NCBI GenBank assembly: GCA_001949185.1
Contig: BDGG01000005.1
Coordinates: 1,353,249-1,417,248, forward strand
Direction: 5' to 3'
DNA from: Ramazzottius varieornatus
Taxonomy: Eukaryota; Tardigrada; Eutardigrada; Parachela; Ramazzottiidae
Length of the DNA: 64,000 nt
Shown piece by piece: positions 11,905-22,699 of this stretch; position 1 is the stretch's first letter; every line of letters starts with the position of its first letter. The translations under genes were made by a program, and so were the position numbers. Under the pieces are notes generated by a model. It saw nothing but the letters and a program-made list of their open reading frames with translations. It ran no database searches and was not told the origin of the DNA.

Positions 11905-12064
11905 CAAGGACGTATTGAGGTCCCTAAAAGGTCCGCAATTCGGCCCTTTTTCTACGACGTTGCCTGTCAGGACCATGCCCGGCATAACCCGGACTGACAT
12001 TCCATAAAAACTTCGTAGAAAAAGGGCCAAATTGCGGACCTTTCAGAGATCTCGTACGTCCTTG
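11905..12064. mobile_element. hAT-type MITE, 160 bp, with 8-bp target duplication
   Basis: Two arms of about 57 bp are inverted copies of each other; the ends read CAAGGACGTA and TACGTCCTTG. The element is flanked on both sides by CCTTGATT (11897-11904 and 12065-12072), an exact 8-bp duplication. Size, short spacer and 8-bp duplication fit a non-autonomous hAT element. It has no coding capacity. Confidence 0.88.
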
Positions 12065-12453
12065 CCTTGATTTAATGATTGTCACACGTGCTACACAGAA
12101 GTACAGCCTGCTCTGACGACAGCGCTTCATGCTGACATGTCTTCTCGGAACGTGGACAGATTTCGCCAAACTTACTTTCAGAATGTAGACGAAAGCTCAC
12201 TCCTCAGAGCCAAAGCCAAGGACGAATGAGGAACACTGGCTGTAACGGACGTCTTTCTTCAAACAACCATCTTCAAGTGTGGCATCTCCACTTCCGGGAC
12301 GTCATGCGGAAGACGGGAAGCTGCCAGTTGAACTGGTGTGAATTCTCTACTTCACATTCATTTTCCCTCATACAGTTCACGGATTAAGAACTAGGTTTAA
12401 GCTACAGTTCGATAGCTGGATGCTTTCAATCTGGCCACTGTAAATTTGAGATA

Positions 12454-12598
12454 CTGTAAATATTCGTTGCGTCCGCGCAGTACGTCATCGTACAAGTGAA
12501 GTATAGCCCCGGTCCAGTTTCACGGATTGCGCAACCCCCTGTAGAGGTGCAGCGCCACGTACGTGTACGTACTGCGCGGACGCAGCGAATATTTACAG
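12454..12598. mobile_element. TA-flanked MITE, 145 bp (copy 1)
   Basis: The ends read CTGTAAATATTCG and CGAATATTTACAG and each side is flanked by TA. The inverted arms extend into the GCGTCCGCGCAGTACGT region. A second copy of exactly the same length is at 53338-53482. The TA flanks suggest a Tc1/mariner or pogo-type transposase moved it. Confidence 0.88.
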
Positions 12599-12599
12599 T

Positions 12600-13088
12600 A
12601 TGTGCGTGAGAGCGATTCAAAGAGAAGAAGCCAACTCTCTCGGTAGGCTGTCAATGGATGTTGAGTACATTGCAGCAGAAGGACAGCCTTCAGAATTCGT
12701 AGATTATACCGCAGATTTCATAACAAGCAGGATAAGCCGTTCCAGATGGAGGGAGAGAAAGAAGGCAAGCCGTCGATGGCGCAGAGAAACAGGATTTTCG
12801 AAAGCAAAGCGTTTTCGCTCGGAAGTGGACGTTTTAGCCGTTCCGATTTCGAACGAAAACGGCGGTCTGACGTCATCATTAACCTTTGGCCCACCTTGAG
12901 AAACGTGGGATTTTGACAGGTTGGGCACATATGTGGTTTACGTAGCCCGGCTTGTTGTGCCCTCTGTAGAAAGCGTGCTCCCTAATATCGAATGAATTTC
13001 TCGAAAGATTTCCACTCAGGAATTTCCCCTGGAATTTCCACTTTTTCTTGCTTCTGACTAAGTAGGAAGATAGCCAGGTGTTCGAAGA
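12600..13088. other. No recognisable gene
   Basis: A plus-strand open frame of about 100 codons follows the MITE but shows no domain and its start lies in MITE sequence, so I do not call it. Confidence 0.4.
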
Positions 13089-13090
13089 TA

Positions 13091-14444
13091 CAGGGTGATC
13101 CCAGTAGGTTGGAACGATTTTGAACGCGAATAGAAAATAAGCAGTAGTGGTTTTATTCTAATGCTTTGGGGCTTGCGAGCCCTTGGCCTTGTAATTAGCA
13201 AGCACTCGAGCAGGCCAAGAATCGACAAAATAAACCGTTAAAAATGGGTGTTGGATGGAACCAGATGGACGAAGCCAATGAAATTTGCGCATGCAGCAAA
13301 ATATGGTTCTTATTGGCCGAGTCGTTAATAATCTCCAGCTGCAGTATAACGCCCATTATTAACGGTTAATTTCTTCGTACACAGTACTTTCGGTGGAAAA
13401 GTTTTTTTGAGGTAGCCGTTTGTAGAGAAGTCCATGGGAGACACGTCTGGACTACTCGCCAACCATTCTGTCTTCGTTATGAACTCGATTCCTCGGTTTT
13501 GGAGCCACGCGACGGTCTTTTTGGCGGTATGAGAAGGCGCTGTCCATGTGGAGGATAACTTTGTGCGCATCGGCTCCGTACAAATTTGGCACATCGAAAT
13601 CGAACATTGGCTGCAAGACCATTCGGATGGAAAGATCGACATTAACCTTGACTTTCCTGGGAATAGAGTAGAAGCGAGTCTGGCCACGGTACGAAAATCC
13701 AGCTGCAAACATACGCTGAAGGGGATCTTACTGAGGGGGGGGGGGGGGGTACAACCCGACCATCTTTAACATTTTTTTCGACAAGTAAATAAAGTCTTTC
13801 TTGCGGTTTTTGAAGTCCAGCGGAAGCCTAGCTTCATCCATCGTCAGGATGTATAAGAGATTTTTGGAAATGAGCTCATGGAAGAGCATGGCACGATCTT
13901 TGCTTCTTGGCTCTTTCGGTCAGGTAATGGACTTTTGCCTTTTTCCGCACCTTCGCACCTAGATCTTTATGGATGATGGTGTTTACCGTATGCTGAGAGA
14001 CTCCTGCCTTTGCTGCCATCGTTCTTTGGGGAACAGGATTGTCGCTCGAGCAAAGGTCGGCAATTTTCCGAATTTTGGTGGGGGTCCTAGTAACCGGTTT
14101 CCGCGAATTGTTCTTCTCATTCTTCGCCGGTGGTTTTCTGCTGGCTTCGCTTCCGACGCTCTTCCATACTCTTGACACTGTAGATTTCGCCAAGCCATAC
14201 CCCTCCTTCATCAGAGTTTTCACTGTCATGCTCCAACTGTAATTCAGTCTCCTCAGAGCTAATATACGAACTCTGAGGTCTTCAGAGATCGGAGAAGGCA
14301 TGACCAACTTCGAGAAAAAACGAAAACGATAGAAAGAAAGCCCACAAAATTTCATATCAGCTGATTTAGAAATCAATCAAATCGGTTGACTAGCGATTTT
14401 TCTATTCGCGTTCGAAATCGTTCGAACCTACAGGGATCACCCTG
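13091..14444 (-). mobile_element. Tc1/mariner element, 1354 bp
   Basis: Terminal inverted repeats of about 48 bp start CAGGGTGATCCC at the left and end GGGATCACCCTG at the right, flanked by TA on both sides (13089-13090, 14445-14446). The arms differ at only a few positions. Length and TA duplication are standard for Tc1/mariner. It encloses a minus-strand transposase remnant. Confidence 0.95.
13325..14301 (-). pseudogene. Tc1/mariner transposase, broken
   Basis: The start MPSPISEDLRVRILALRR lies 144 bp inside the right end. It is followed by a helix-turn-helix region (GYGLAKSTVSRVW), a second HTH (QRTMAAKAGVSQHTVNTIIH), then ILTMDEARLPLDFKNR with the first catalytic aspartate. The C-terminal part has SPDVSPMDFSTNGYLKK, where aspartate replaces the glutamate of Tc1, placing it among the DDxD members. 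A run of 13 G residues near 13734-13747 and at least one more frameshift (about 13700) break the frame. Confidence 0.9.
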
Positions 14445-14446
14445 TA

Positions 14447-15370
14447 CTTGTGAATTAGTTTGGGATTTTAATAGCGGAAGATTAGTAAGAAATCATCAGT
14501 GGACAAAGTTGTCGCCAGTTCGGGCAAACGGACAAAGTTGGGTCTCGCTCCTCGTAGTGCGGTATTTTATCTTGGGTGGCGTTCTCGATGGATCTCTAGG
14601 TACGTACTTGTTTGTCAGCCTCAATTTTTCAGACATGTGCATGGAGCTGGGTGATTTAGCTTGCCGTTATCGTTAACAATGAATCGTTGAGTTGATCATG
14701 CTTTTTACCATTCCTAAAATTTAAAGCTCGCTCGCCGGTGCGGATCTTTTATATATATACGGACCCGTTTGTGCGGTATCGCAGATGAGCAATCTGATAG
14801 ACTCATATCGGAGCTGTCTGGCTTTCTTCGCAGGCATACAAGCGTATCGCTGCCCCGGAGCTTCCAACGGCGCTCGGCACAGCAGGGTGCGCATCCCGCG
14901 ACCCCATCTTTGAGCAGCGCCAATCCTTTCTCCACAGACACTTTTAGAATGGGGATTCCCGACTGGCGAAAGGCGAAGCTTTCAGGTTGCACACCTGACG
15001 ACAAGGTGCACACTCAGCTAATCCTGTACATCACGTAGCACTTGTGGCCAATCGAGTCTTTGTGGCAGTTATGTGGCAGTACACGGTGGGACCGGATGGG
15101 AAAAATATTGGCACGAATGTTGACACGCACGAAGGGAAAGCTTGAAGCAGTAAAAAGTTTAGACCAGGCTACTCCGAAACAGCGGCAAGGAAGTACGTAC
15201 GCATGTGTGCAATCCACACCAGTGCAGCTCTGGCAATTTTCTATAGGTGAATTTGAGTTTGCCATCTTTTCCGTCTGATGTAAAGTCTTACTGCTCCAAA
15301 CTTTCCCCTCGTCTACAGCAGGACTACGTGCGTATTTCGGTCGTAAAAATAGTCAAAACGAAACCACGTA
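14447..15370. other. No gene; one MITE end
   Basis: From 14490 to 14554 there is a reversed CGAGGAGC-type MITE end, followed by TA at 14555. The rest, including short open frames around 14714-15278, shows nothing recognisable. Confidence 0.45.
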
Positions 15371-15449
15371 CATAGGGGGTTCAACAAGTTTTAAAGCCGA
15401 TTTTACCACAAATTTCTGGTTCGCCCGAACTTCACAACTTCTCAAAGTA

Positions 15450-15866
15450 CCATTGCGGTCAGAAACGTGAGGACATGGCCAATAAATCAATCAGAACCGA
15501 CCGCATGACGTGACGTCACGGCAATCAAAAGCCTTGATCAACGTTTCCGGTTCAGTCAGCTGTTTTCAGGCGTAACAGGTGTTCCTTTGTGATGCCGGGA
15601 GTCTTACTTCTTAGTTCCTGTAATCTCTTCTGTGATATCCATCGCTACCTCTGTCATTGTGTTCTGTAATATAGTCTAGAATGAGCCGAGGCCACAGGGT
15701 TAGTGACGTGGTGGTGAGAGCAGTAATGGTCTGCGAACCAAGTGGTGATTCAGAGAGCGCATTCAATAAAATTTATCAAAACTTTTGATTGTAATACCGC
15801 CCCGAACTCCGCCTTGGGTTTTGATTGATTGATTTTTCCATGTCCTCACGTTTCTGACCGCAATGG
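15450..15866. mobile_element. Tc1-like MITE, 417 bp, internal-deletion derivative
   Basis: The ends read CCATTGCGGTCAGAAACGTG and its exact inverse, each flanked by TA (15448-15449 and 15867-15868). Inside is a short frame that begins MSRGHRVSDVVV and soon ends in a SESAFNKIYQNF tail. The longer relative at 40760-41392 has the same start and tail with transposase sequence between them. The MITE therefore arose by internal deletion. It sits inside the mariner element, close to its left end. Confidence 0.9.
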
Positions 15867-15959
15867 TAAGCACCACCAACCTCTATGCAATGTTTACATC
15901 GAGAAACCCAGTCGCCGAACATTTCGTGGAAAAAGTTTTTATCAAAAGCAGCAAGGGCG

Positions 15960-16904
15960 TCATCGCTAGCGCTATCCTCTTCCGCCGAAATTTGTTCCCC
16001 CTTTAACAGATCTTTCAGTTTTCGAAACAGCCAAAAATTGCAGGCGGATAGGACTGGAGAATGGGGAGGGGGGGATGAACAGTGGATTCGAGCTTCTGCT
16101 CGGCCAAGAATTCCGCTGTTTCAAGTGGGCTGTGTGATTACGCGTTATCGTGGTGAAGCAGTTTCCCCCGAAGTACGCCTTTCGAGCGTCAGTTTTCTCA
16201 GGATCTCTCATAGAGGTTTCAAACAGTTTTTGATGTAAGAAGCACCACCCATCGACGGTCCATGAGATACCTTTATGTTGAAACTCACTCCGTTCCGACC
16301 CAGGAAAAAGTTTGACATACGATTTTTGATGCTCTTCGGTGCCGTACAACCACGGGTGCGCCACTTTCTTTTTCGACCTGTTCCTTCTTGTATTCCTTCC
16401 GTTTTGGATCGTAATAATAGACACAAGATTTATCGCTAGTCACCATATCATGCCTTATGTTTGACTCGAGGATAAGAATCATCTGCTCATATCTGCATAT
16501 TCTTTACTGACGTTGGTTCTCCGTCAGTCCATGAGGTACCTACGGGGCACACATTTCTTGCAAAATAAGATCACCGTGCAATTTCTGTTCGGCCGTTCCC
16601 ACTGAAATGTCCAGTTCCTCCGCTATATTCCTGACAGTGGTGTGACGATCTTCTTCCATCAGCTTGCGTGTAACGGGGATCTTTTGTCGGTGCGCGCCGT
16701 AACAGCAGCCTCAGGACACAGCGCATCTTCCAGATCGAAAATCTTTCGATGAAGATTTCTGTATCAGTACTCAACAGTTGAGTTCGATGAAGATTCATCC
16801 CCTAACACTTTACCCATCTCCTCGAAGCATTCCCGTGTCGTCAGGTTCCGCCTGAAATTGTACAGTATGACGCTTCGGTAAAACGGCTTATCGTAGTGCG
16901 CCAT
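15960..16904 (-). pseudogene. mariner transposase, broken
   Basis: The minus-strand start reads MAHYDKPFYRSVILYNFRRN, followed by FEEMGK and a TVEYWYRNLHRKIFDLEDA segment typical of the mariner paired DNA-binding domain. A second helix-turn-helix reads VRNIAEELDISVGTAEQKLH. The catalytic region shows VTSDKSCVYYYDPKRKEY, where the usual D-E-(S/T)-W core is altered, and the tail retains a VHPPLPILQS stretch corresponding to HPPYSPDLAP. Several frameshifts and stops separate these blocks. Confidence 0.88.
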
Positions 16905-17095
16905 GTTAACGGGGAAAGTGGAAAGTTCCTCAGGTGCCTAAATTGAAACTGACGATTCTTTGAGAGTTTGAAGTCTATCCATTCGGTCTTTTGGTAATGG
17001 ACCGTCAATAGGTCAGCCTTTGTTTTGGACAGTGGCATAAAAAACCAGGTCAACTAGGGCAGTCACGCCTTAAAACTTCTTGAACCACCTATGTA

Positions 17096-17816
17096 CTTGA
17101 CAACTTGAGTACGGGGCGGGAGATTCACTTTCTTGGCGCACACTCATCCGTGCGCAGCGAGATTCCAATTTAACATTGTGCTCCCCATTCTTTTTGGTTT
17201 TGCCTGGAGAATCGATTTCTTTCCAAACTACAACTAACGCCCACTGGACAGTGGCTCTTCAAAACTGTGTAGACCTTTTGTTGTTGCCGATGGAATTTCG
17301 TCTTAGTCTCAGCTAACAAAACATTATTTTCCAGCTGGGCTCTCCGCTACTCCAGAGTCTCCACAAAATTTTAGCCCAAGCCCACAGATCTCGTATCTCG
17401 CGACAGTTTCAGATTCGTGTATAGGTCAGCTCAGTTATAAAGAACAAATTACGAAGCTTGGCCGTTTTGAGTCTGTGGGTTGTGCACTTTACATCATACT
17501 CCCAAATTTTGGGCCAGTCGACGAGGCGGTGATTGGTTGATGTTAGCACCGCCCCCAGTTTCAACCAGTCAAAAACCGGCGAAATTGACTTTTCCGTATC
17601 GTACTCTGAAAGCACGAAATCGCGTTGTGCTCAAGGTGTTAAAAAACTACGTTTTTCGAATGGGAACTCTTCAAGGTAGAAACTGCGTTCATGGCTTTGC
17701 GTCCGTAAATCTTGCGCTTGTCGTCGTGGATACATGATTTTGGGGGGCAATGCAAAGCTGCAGTAGAGGACTGGCTGTTTCCTCGAACGTGATCTTGCGC
17801 GGCTCACTGTTTGGTG
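17096..17816. other. Upstream region of the CATSPERG-like gene
   Basis: No further coding region or element is recognised. It probably contains the promoter and 5' untranslated region, but I see no clear TATA box. Confidence 0.4.
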
Positions 17817-20711
17817 ATGGCCATTTTTGGGCGAATCGCATCCTTTGTTATGTGCATAACTCTCATCGGAGCTTCGCACAGGGACTACACCCTGTATTAC
17901 CTGGATCGTCTCTACAAGTCTGGTGAATTTCACGAAGAACAGCCACGAAATTATGCGGTAAATCTGAATTACCAGTTACAATGTGGATGGGAAGGTTTCT
18001 CTGCTCAGTTGGACACAATTAATTCTGCCCCTCAGTCCTCGTTATACCTGCTGGAAGAGAACTACACAATGCAATGTCGGCCTTCTAGGTCCTCGAAAGA
18101 CAGCTCTCTTGGATCGAGGGCCATGACCATCGATGAGCTCTATGATCTGAACGCAAATATGAATATAATGGCGTTCCTCGAGAACGGATCGTCATTCCAT
18201 AACTTTACGATGGTCTTCAACAACGGCACATGGCAGTATCCTGTAAACAGATCTAGCCTCGGAAATGCGAAAGGTTCAATTGCTTTACCATGGCAAGTAA
18301 CTGTCTACGCGTCCATAAAAAATCCTACCCATGACGACAATATGTACTACGTGGAAAGATTCACCATTGTTGATAACTACTCTGATTCGTATCTGAGGTC
18401 GAGCTGGGGAAATATTAGTTCCGGGATGGAAATGCTGCCCAGATTTATTCTCGCAGATCCGACTTCGGACTATCGACCGAGTGTTTTTACTCGAAGCAAT
18501 CCGTGTAATCCTCAAGTAAAGTTAATTATTGCACCCGATCCAACGCGTTTTTTACGCGTTTATATCGGAATTTTGTATTCAGCGGACGCCCAACCTGGCC
18601 AAGTCCGGTGGTATTCACAAGATCTGGAATACTTCAACCGCAGTACCGATGATCCAAGCATGGTTACTCAGTGCACAATCTCAGCAGCACAAAGTTTTGT
18701 CCGCCATGTAGTAATCAAAACGACCTTCTGTGGAACGTACGTTTCCAGCGCGCTTTTTGAGGATTTTGAAACTGACGCCATATCGGGCGAAGAGACAGAA
18801 AACGAAGCCCCACGATCTCGTGTTACTTTCAAGAGAGCAGATGATCTCGAGACATATGAACCAACATTGTCTGGTTTCTCCGTCTGGTGCAGTTTACGAG
18901 AGGTGACCGATAAGACTGGCAGGTTGGATAAAGCAGTGGGGTCGCATGATTGGGTGTCTCTGACGCAGGGACCGGCGAAGGAATGGATAGCTGTTCGAGA
19001 CCCGTTTGCCTCGAGTGAACAGAATAATGTTACGGTGAAATTACCACAACTTTACGACAACAGTAGTATCGGTAACTTCAATCCAAACGATGCCTACAGA
19101 AGACGCTGGGTTGGATTGCTACAACTAGCAGCAGTTCCTGAGTACCAGTCCAAATTTTCACTAACCTATCTTGATAGCCAGACTGGCTTCCATTACTCCT
19201 TGTATTCAGCGGTTGCGCAGGGCATACTTGGCATTCGGCAGGGCTACGTATTCAAGCGAAGGTTTGCTGAGCTTCAAGCAGGAATACCATATGGATGGCC
19301 TATTGGGATGTTCAGGTACTCGGTGGGTGCCTCCTATGAGATCAAGCGAATTGTGATGAACCCTGTGACGAGAGATATGTATATGGTATCCGATCAGACC
19401 ATTTGGCTCGTATCCAGTGACGGTCGAGCCACAAAGCTACTGATCAATCTCAAGAAATGGAACATCGATTTCTCAGTTATGGATTTATCATTCAGCAAGA
19501 ATGGTGTTATGATGTATGTTATCACAGGCGACATTTTTGGTGGAGTGCCTGGACCCACTTTGCGGGGTTTATCGTACTTCGGTTCTTTTGCTCCACTAAC
19601 CAACGCGACGTCTGCAGTGTGGAAGTACACCAACGGGATACTCATCGACAACTCTGATGCAGTGACTGATATACAGCTGAGTAACGCGGTAACTTCCGAG
19701 GACCTCTTTTCCAGAATTGATGACACTGCCGTGACGACTTCTGGCATCGATGGTGATCCTTCCGTCTTCAGATTCTGCCCGCTTCCTTTCACAAGTAAAG
19801 TGTTTCTGCTTCTGCAGCCGGTTATGGGATCAAGTTATTACACCCCCGCTATTTATGAGGATGACCGCGCAAAAACCTTGTCGGTTTCACCTGTTGCTGC
19901 AAGCACGATTTTTTCCAAAGGAACCATCCAGAGCTATGATCCGCTTTATCTGGTAAAAGCCGGTGGAGTGATACGTTATGGCTACCTTCAAGTTCGTGCG
20001 AAAACGGCTTTTCTCCGGTCCGCGGATGGCAACTATACTATTAGTATATGGAAAGATCAGTCGAACCCGGACTTTTCTGCCGTCAATGTTACGGGAGACG
20101 ACCCTTTAAAGAAGAGCAAGGTATCCGTGCTGGCCGAGAAGTTTGATGAATCAGCCGGAACATGGCTTCGAATAAGCTTTGTCTATACCGAAGGCGTTGC
20201 TGTCATGCGAACCCCGGCTGATCTGATTAGAGGCGGCAACTGGACATTTCTGCCTTCACAGTGGCGTATTGCGGATTTCTCGGCTGACCGTTTTGTAATT
20301 GAAGATTCAGGTGCATGTCCATTCGTTCTGGTTACGTCGCTGGTTAACCCGGACATGCATCTGGACGCCGGGGACATTTTTGCTGTCGAGGTTGCATTAA
20401 TGCCCAATACAAAAGCTTTATTCCCTTTCGCCAGCGGCCAGCTTCAAAACCAAATGGGCAATCCTTGGCGGATACATGTACGTTCTGAGTTGATGGGGAA
20501 TGTCTTCGTCGGATGGCGGCTGTTGTACCAGATTGAAGAACTGGGCTCTCGGCTCCATCCGGATCTTGCTATTACGCCACTATCTTTTCGTGCGGAAGTT
20601 CCTGCAGCAGGGTGCAAAGACGACTCGATTTCTCAGCTGACAATCATAAGTGGGTGCCGCAGAGGTACGAACCTGGCTTACTCCTACCCCGACGGCCTTC
20701 TGACCAATAAG
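17817..20711 (+). CDS. CATSPERG: CatSper channel auxiliary subunit gamma-like, exon 1
   Basis: This codes for the large extracellular part of a single-pass accessory subunit of CatSper, the sperm-flagellar calcium channel. The ATG at 17817 opens MAIFGRIASFVMCITLIGAS, a clear signal peptide; two earlier in-frame codons (TTG, GTG) are not needed. The exon encodes 965 residues without a stop and is rich in N-glycosylation sites (NYT, NGS, NFT, NGT, NRS). Near its end is GCRRGTNLAYSYP, in the place of the conserved GCPP-type motif of the family. It ends at AAG|GTATTA, in phase 0, matching the acceptor at 28397. One 2.9-kb exon is odd, since mammalian CATSPERG has many introns. The subunit type is inferred from length and the C-terminal motifs. 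Confidence 0.82.
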
Positions 20712-21924
20712 GTATTACTTTTGCTACAAAAATCATATAGCTCCAGCAGACAGAATATGAGCTAGCAGTGTGGATGTTTGCGGACTTTAAAGTAAAGCAA
20801 GAACAGAAAATCGTTGCCGCGAATTATATGAGTCAGCCCATTTGATCCAGGTGAGGTTATTGTCAGCCAGTAAAACCAAAAAAGATTATTGGCACCCACT
20901 GAAACATGGTCGAAATCGCTGTACTTATAGTCACCAACTAAAATTAATTCTTTACGAGGTTACCGCACACCCATCCGAAAGTAAGTGCCACCCAGTTTTT
21001 ACTGATTTCATTCTAAAGTAGCAGTTCGAAGTTGCAGATTCTCAATATCGAACAATCTCGACTGCGTTTGCAGTTGCAGGTGGCCCACAGTCGTGTCCCA
21101 TACTGACTGTCGCTGGACTTGAGGGTAGAAAGCTGCTTTCTCCCATGTGGACCTGGAATGAGACTTTGCAGACGCTACAAAAGATGGCCAGCGATTTGCG
21201 GGTCTTTCTGCGTAGATGAGCCATACAGGTACCGGTGCTTGTAGAGCTGGCCATCATTCCTGTCCGCCAAGATCCAACAATCCCTCAAATTATCCTCGTG
21301 TCGGTGGCGGCGCAGTATTTGCACGCCTAGCACACCGTTTCCGAATCGATGTCTGCGCGGGTGGTAAAACATGTCTCCAAAGTAGAACGGCCTGTGGTAC
21401 CGGTGCTCGAAGTTCTTTCTGCGGGCCTCGTCCGATCGGGAGACCGCTGAAGCTCTGGGTTCTTTCGCGTTCAGCCGCCATTTGTAAGTATGAATAATAG
21501 TTCTCAAAATCCGATTCTCGAAAACTGGGTGGCCATAACGTCAATTGGCGTGGACGCTTTTGATTAGATCTCGATTTCAGTGGGCGACCATAACTGAATC
21601 GGGTTTCTGTAAATTATTATGATGGGTGACAATCACCATTTTCTTCAATTAAATAGCTCTTACAATACTTTTCGACATGAGACGTTTTCTACTGCTTGTC
21701 GTTGGGTTTACTGTTGAAGTTGTTTTACACGAAAAGGCGGCAACTCGGTTAGCCAGGCAAGACGTTGTTCCGCTCCGACGAATTGCGCTTTCAGGTGGCT
21801 CTGAGTTTTCCAAAGTTCGAAACGTGCCACCTGACTGAGCCGTTCAAGTTCTGAGTGTGCTTCATAAGATCAGTGATGGTTATCGAATTGTGCAATCATT
21901 CTAACGAACTCGAAGGTTTGGTAA

Positions 21925-22130
21925 AAACCCGCCACTTTCAGAAAAACACTTTTCTCGAGCAATCAAATAAGGATCATTTTTCGCACCTGTCACACATTAC
22001 GTGGGCGGTTTATCAGAGAGCCTAAACGGCCAAAATGTAGAAAAAGCATCGCTCTGTGGACTACACTAAGAAAGGCCTCCAGCAAAGAGTTCTCGCAAAG
22101 TTTTTTCGTATAGGTACGACAGCCCACTTG
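21925..22130 (-). repeat. FB1 repeat, inverted arm
   Basis: This is the inverted counterpart of about 22330-22470. Shared blocks in opposite orientation include the CATCGCTCTGTGGACTACAC stretch, the ACATTACGTGGGCG stretch and TTCGCACCTGT. Together the arms form a foldback structure of about 550 bp. Confidence 0.7.
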
Positions 22131-22329
22131 CTGACGTTTTTAATCGACGAAATACTTTCATCTTGAACATCTTCCGTCGTGATCATCGGTTATCTATAAA
22201 ACGGGTATCCACCGACAGCTGAAAGTTTGCTCTCCCGAATGAGCTGAGGGTTGCCACGTAGATTCTGCAGATAGAAAAGAAGGGAAATAACTGATAAAAT
22301 CTGCTCGGAAAAGTGGACTGCAGTACCTA

Positions 22330-22699
22330 TGCGGAAAAACTTTGCGAGAAATGTTTGCACGAGACTTTTTTAGTGTAGTCCACAGAGCGATGTTTTTTCT
22401 ACATTTTGACCGTTCAGGCTCTTTGATAAAACGCCCACGTAATGTGTGAACAGGTGCGAAAAATGGACCTTATTTCCTTGTTCGAACCACCGAATCTTAG
22501 CGGTCGATTGATTGGAAAAACGACCGACCTGTCACGTGGTCGAAAAGCAGAAGGTGTCGTCCACATAACAGCGTTCAAATTTTTGGAATCGGACAATGGG
22601 TTCAGGAGGTAGGAATTTACGAACGAACACCATGGGGTGGCGATGACCCGCGACAGTGACTGTACACTTTCAAGAGCACTATTTGATCTGTCTAGCTAA
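22330..22699 (+). repeat. FB1 repeat, plus arm, target of a transposon insertion
   Basis: This arm matches 9690-10060 in order and orientation up to CTGTCTAG, where the pogo-like element begins at 22700. The element therefore inserted into an older repeat copy. Confidence 0.65.

Larger units (their letters stand above)
15371..17093 (-). mobile_element. mariner element with a nested MITE
   Basis: The left end reads CATAGGGGGTTCAACAAG and the right end is its imperfect inverse (CTTGAACCACCTATG), both flanked by TA (15369-15370, 17094-17095). The total is 1723 bp; removing the nested 417-bp MITE and its 2-bp duplication leaves about 1304 bp, the usual mariner length. The transposase inside is decayed. 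Confidence 0.9.
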
